Shown here piece by piece: positions 5,531 to 7,686 of a stretch of DNA of 7,686 bases (its first letter is position 1; each line of letters starts with the position of its first letter). The DNA comes from Bacteroidota bacterium. GTDB taxonomy: Bacteria > Bacteroidota > Ignavibacteria > SZUA-365. A program made the translations under genes and the position numbers. The notes under the pieces were generated by a model. It searched no databases and was not told the origin of the DNA. It saw only the letters and a program-made list of their open reading frames with translations. The stretch spans positions 1 through 7,686 of the forward strand of contig JAGTUW010000413.1 of assembly GCA_018224345.1 (NCBI GenBank). The letters are read 5' to 3'.

Positions 5531-6367
5531 ATGAATACACATCCGCATATCGCCTCTCTCAGATCCTTCGCATCACGGCATGATACGCAATCATCGGATA
5601 TTGCCGCCCATATACAGGACCATCTGACACGGTGTGACCGCTGTGGCGAACTGGTCGCTGAAATGCGGAAACTCCATCTCGCCATGCTGGAGGTGGATGA
5701 ATTACGTATTCGTGAAGAAACCGCACATATCATGTCTCGGATCAACGATGCTCGAAAGCCGCGTACGATTCAGTTGCATGCCCCGAATCCCGTCGAAGAC
5801 GCCGAACAATGTACGACATTTACCCTGGCGGCAAAAAGTGATGACACCTCTATAGAATGTCAGACCATCGCCACACTCTACAGCGATGACGGTCACACCT
5901 TGCTGCGTATTCTCCATGAGGAGGACGCGAAAGAGTTCTCTTTCCAGTTGCTGTCCGAATACACGGATCATATCCCGCATGCACTGCTGCATGCACCGGG
6001 CATCGAGCCGATGATGACGGATGTCGAAGGTTCATTCCGCATTGCGGATTCGGAGATCGATATCGTTCAAATCGTGAGTGTCTCTATCAGCTACGCCTTC
6101 GAACATCTTCGCGTCGGTCACATGGAAGCACAACAATTGGATTCCGGGACAGGCATGCTGCTCAGCTCCGAGGACTATTCACTGCATGTGCGAAACACAG
6201 GGTCGCAACTCGAAACCTTCATGCGCTGGCACGGCGATCCCTCATCCCGGCCGCGCTACATCGGTATTGCTGCACCGGACTGTCAACTTGCAGGTGAACT
6301 CAACGATAATCGCGCAATCCTCCCCATCACGGCCTTGCCCGAACACGCCGTGATTCTCCTGTACTGA
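5531..6367 (+). CDS. Soluble zf-HC2 anti-sigma-like protein
   Basis: The predicted protein has 278 residues. The start at 5531 is chosen because GAGGAG lies 9 bases upstream and the first residues lead straight into the domain. Residues 27-38 read HIQDHLTRCDRC, containing the HxxxCxxC signature (H31, C35, C38) of zf-HC2/ZAS anti-sigma factors, which bind zinc and hold a cognate sigma factor; in some members oxidation of these cysteines releases it. Helices follow to about residue 75 (MRKLHLAMLEVDEL). Residues about 90-278 form a predicted beta-rich domain of unknown type, with segments such as HTLLRILHEE and SFQLLSEY, ending in HAVILLY. No membrane segment is visible, so unlike most anti-sigma factors of extracytoplasmic systems it should be soluble. 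It follows the putative regulator gene by 20 bases and is almost surely co-transcribed with it. The zinc-finger call is fairly firm; the partner and signal are inferred. Confidence 0.8.
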   Translation: MNTHPHIASLRSFASRHDTQSSDIAAHIQDHLTRCDRCGELVAEMRKLHLAMLEVDELRIREETAHIMSRINDARKPRTIQLHAPNPVEDAEQCTTFTLAAKSDDTSIECQTIATLYSDDGHTLLRILHEEDAKEFSFQLLSEYTDHIPHALLHAPGIEPMMTDVEGSFRIADSEIDIVQIVSVSISYAFEHLRVGHMEAQQLDSGTGMLLSSEDYSLHVRNTGSQLETFMRWHGDPSSRPRYIGIAAPDCQLAGELNDNRAILPITALPEHAVILLY

Positions 6368-6483
6368 CACGGTACCAACTGATCACATAACCGTGACACC
6401 GCATTCCCCGAGCACATCACATCATGCTCCCCCACCGGGCTTGCCCGTCATACCGACCGGTATATAATCGCCGGGACGCAATA
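6368..6483. other. Convergent intergenic region
   Basis: Between the converging anti-sigma-like and OmpA-like genes. It holds a 6-bp inverted repeat CACGGT/ACCGTG (6368-6373 and 6390-6395) with a 16-base loop, and a short CGGGC-TT-GCCCG hairpin (6436-6447). Neither is followed by a T-run on either strand, so I do not call them terminators. No ORF is supported. Confidence 0.5.
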
Positions 6484-7686
6484 TTATTCGACGGGCGTTT
6501 CCACGACGATGGTGACCGTCCGGCAGTAGAACCGGCCTTCCGGGAGTTCATTCGTGTACATGTCCGTCGCACCGAGCCCGATTGCGTTCTCCAGAGGAAC
6601 GTTCAGTGCCCTGGCGGCGGATCGCGCCCGTCCTTCGGACAACGGCTGATTGACACGCATCTCACCGATGCGATCGGTATAGCCGGTGATGTTGACGGTT
6701 GATTCCGCGCTGATCCTGGGTTTGATCATATCGACGATGCGCAGATTCCGTGCTCCAAGTTCCTCGGAATTGAAATCAAAGAGAATCAGATTGTACCGAT
6801 CGATTTCCTTGTCACCGAGTCGCTCGATGCGCTTGCGCTGCACAGTAAGCTGCTCGACCGGAAGTAATCCCGGAGTTGTTTCGACCTGCTGTGCAGCCGC
6901 ATCCGTGACGGACAGCCGGTACTGCAACGGTGTATCGCCCCGCGGAATGCTCATACGATCCTGCTGTACCCGCCAATCCAACCTGCCGGGGACATCCCCT
7001 CTGCCGTCGAAGCTCTTGAGAGGCAGCGTACTCTGCTCAACCTCAAGCGACCACTCCGTGACACCGGCGTCGCTCACTACATTGGGACGAAAACGGACAT
7101 GCGGGGGATTCACCGTACGCAGGGTGTCGTCAATGATAATCGGATCTATAATTTCCGGAATACTTGGATAAAGTTCCACACGCCGGTTTTCCTCAATGCC
7201 ATCCACGACAGTGATGTTGGATGGTTTCTCCGGGAGTCCTCTATACTCGATACGAAGTCGCTCCTCTGCGATCGACCAGACACGGGTCAGATAATCACGA
7301 ACGGTGACGGCTCTTTGACGGGAAAGTGCATCATCACCACGTTCCTGTCCTTCGTCACTGTTTGTTCCCACCAACCGCAGTGTGGCATCGGGATATTGCC
7401 GCATTCTAGAACCGATAATATTGAGTACATGATGGTACGTCTTGAGATTATCGAGCGGCATCAATGTCTGCACGGAGAAATCATCAGTTTCCGCGGGCTG
7501 CAACCGTGCATAGCGCTCAGGAAGTTCGTCACTGCCTTCACTGAAAAAGACATAATGGAGCAGAGGGCGCATTTCCGTCGATATGAACTCCTCGACCCGC
7601 ATTGTCGCGATGGGGCGCTCAATATCATGTTCGTACACACCGAATGCCTGGATACTCGCGGTCAATGCCGGCGGCGGCGGAGGAGG
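6484..7686 (-). CDS. Two-domain OmpA family envelope protein, N-terminus outside the window
   Basis: The last 400 residues of a larger protein are present; the frame is open through the right edge, where it begins with six prolines, so the true start lies beyond the window. After the proline run comes LTASIQAFGVYEHDIERPIA and the RVEEF segment. The first OmpA-like domain follows (about residues 40-170), with LLHYVFFSEGSDELPERY, LRLVGTNSDEG, LSRQRAVTVRDYL and a closing ENRRVEL. A beta-sandwich-like linker domain follows (about 185-290). The second OmpA-like domain (about 298-395) has YNLILFDFNSEEL, NITGYTDRIGE, LSEGRARSAARAL and ends with GRFYCRTVTIVVE. The TD in the second domain and the NRRV in the first are the classic peptidoglycan-contact positions; the first domain has SDEG in place of TD, and the second has CRTV in place of NRRV, so the two domains may not bind equally. 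The protein likely sits in the periplasm or outer membrane and tethers the envelope to the cell wall. The stop is TAA at 6486-6484. No downstream terminator is obvious. Confidence 0.9.
   Translation of the reverse strand, partial: PPPPPPALTASIQAFGVYEHDIERPIATMRVEEFISTEMRPLLHYVFFSEGSDELPERYARLQPAETDDFSVQTLMPLDNLKTYHHVLNIIGSRMRQYPDATLRLVGTNSDEGQERGDDALSRQRAVTVRDYLTRVWSIAEERLRIEYRGLPEKPSNITVVDGIEENRRVELYPSIPEIIDPIIIDDTLRTVNPPHVRFRPNVVSDAGVTEWSLEVEQSTLPLKSFDGRGDVPGRLDWRVQQDRMSIPRGDTPLQYRLSVTDAAAQQVETTPGLLPVEQLTVQRKRIERLGDKEIDRYNLILFDFNSEELGARNLRIVDMIKPRISAESTVNITGYTDRIGEMRVNQPLSEGRARSAARALNVPLENAIGLGATDMYTNELPEGRFYCRTVTIVVETPVE

Noticed and set aside
6436..6447. CGGGC-TT-GCCCG hairpin as a terminator
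   Set aside because: The loop is only two bases and no T-run follows on either strand.
7665..7686. TTG at 7665 as the start of the OmpA-like gene
   Set aside because: The frame stays open to the window edge through a proline run typical of an interdomain linker, so the gene continues outside the window.
1..7686. CRISPR arrays, IS ends, integrase or phage genes
   Set aside because: No spaced direct repeats, terminal inverted repeats or target duplications of meaningful length were seen. The tRNA 3' end is not repeated elsewhere in the window, so no attachment site is supported.

Overview
The window looks like a chromosomal segment from the Bacteroidota/Chlorobi side of the tree (Ignavibacteria- or Kapabacteria-like; inference). 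The grounds are: a DUF362 protein with a C-terminal domain that reads as a type IX secretion (T9SS, Por-secretion) sorting tail; a two-OmpA-domain envelope protein with a proline run in the style of that group; and a zf-HC2 anti-sigma-like protein next to a divergent helical regulator. Base composition is moderate in GC. No phage, integrase, IS element or CRISPR is visible.

Layout from left to right. Positions 1-398 carry no convincing intact gene, only an interrupted open frame and a possible promoter just before a tRNA-Val(CAC) at 399-473. A strong hairpin terminator at 481-515 follows the tRNA. Positions 516-774 look non-coding. On the minus strand, 775-2439 encodes a 554-residue DUF362 protein with a twin-arginine-like leader and a T9SS-type tail. 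It lies downstream of a second minus-strand gene (2586-3293) for a small outer-membrane beta-barrel protein. A clear minus-strand terminator at 2512-2540 separates the two, so they are probably separate transcripts.

Positions 3294-4364 are a sparse accessory stretch. It holds a C-terminal fragment of a DUF72 (YecE-like) protein (3557-3826, plus) with an in-frame stop just upstream, and a 51-residue single-pass membrane protein (3782-3937, minus) with a near-perfect Shine-Dalgarno site. It also holds a possible 46-residue plus-strand ORF with its own Shine-Dalgarno site, and an 11-bp perfect inverted repeat at 4058-4089.

Positions 4365-6367 carry a two-gene plus-strand operon. The first gene encodes a 381-residue, helix-rich protein that I suspect is a divergent sigma-factor-like regulator. 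The second, 20 bases later and behind a good ribosome binding site, encodes a 278-residue protein with an HxxxCxxC anti-sigma zinc-binding motif at its N-terminus and no membrane segment. This pair is the best candidate here for an under-described system: a soluble, possibly redox- or metal-responsive sigma/anti-sigma-like switch. Convergent to it, running off the right edge on the minus strand (6484-7686), is the C-terminal 400 residues of an envelope protein with two OmpA-like domains. The cell-envelope genes may function independently of the regulatory pair; nothing in the sequence links them directly.
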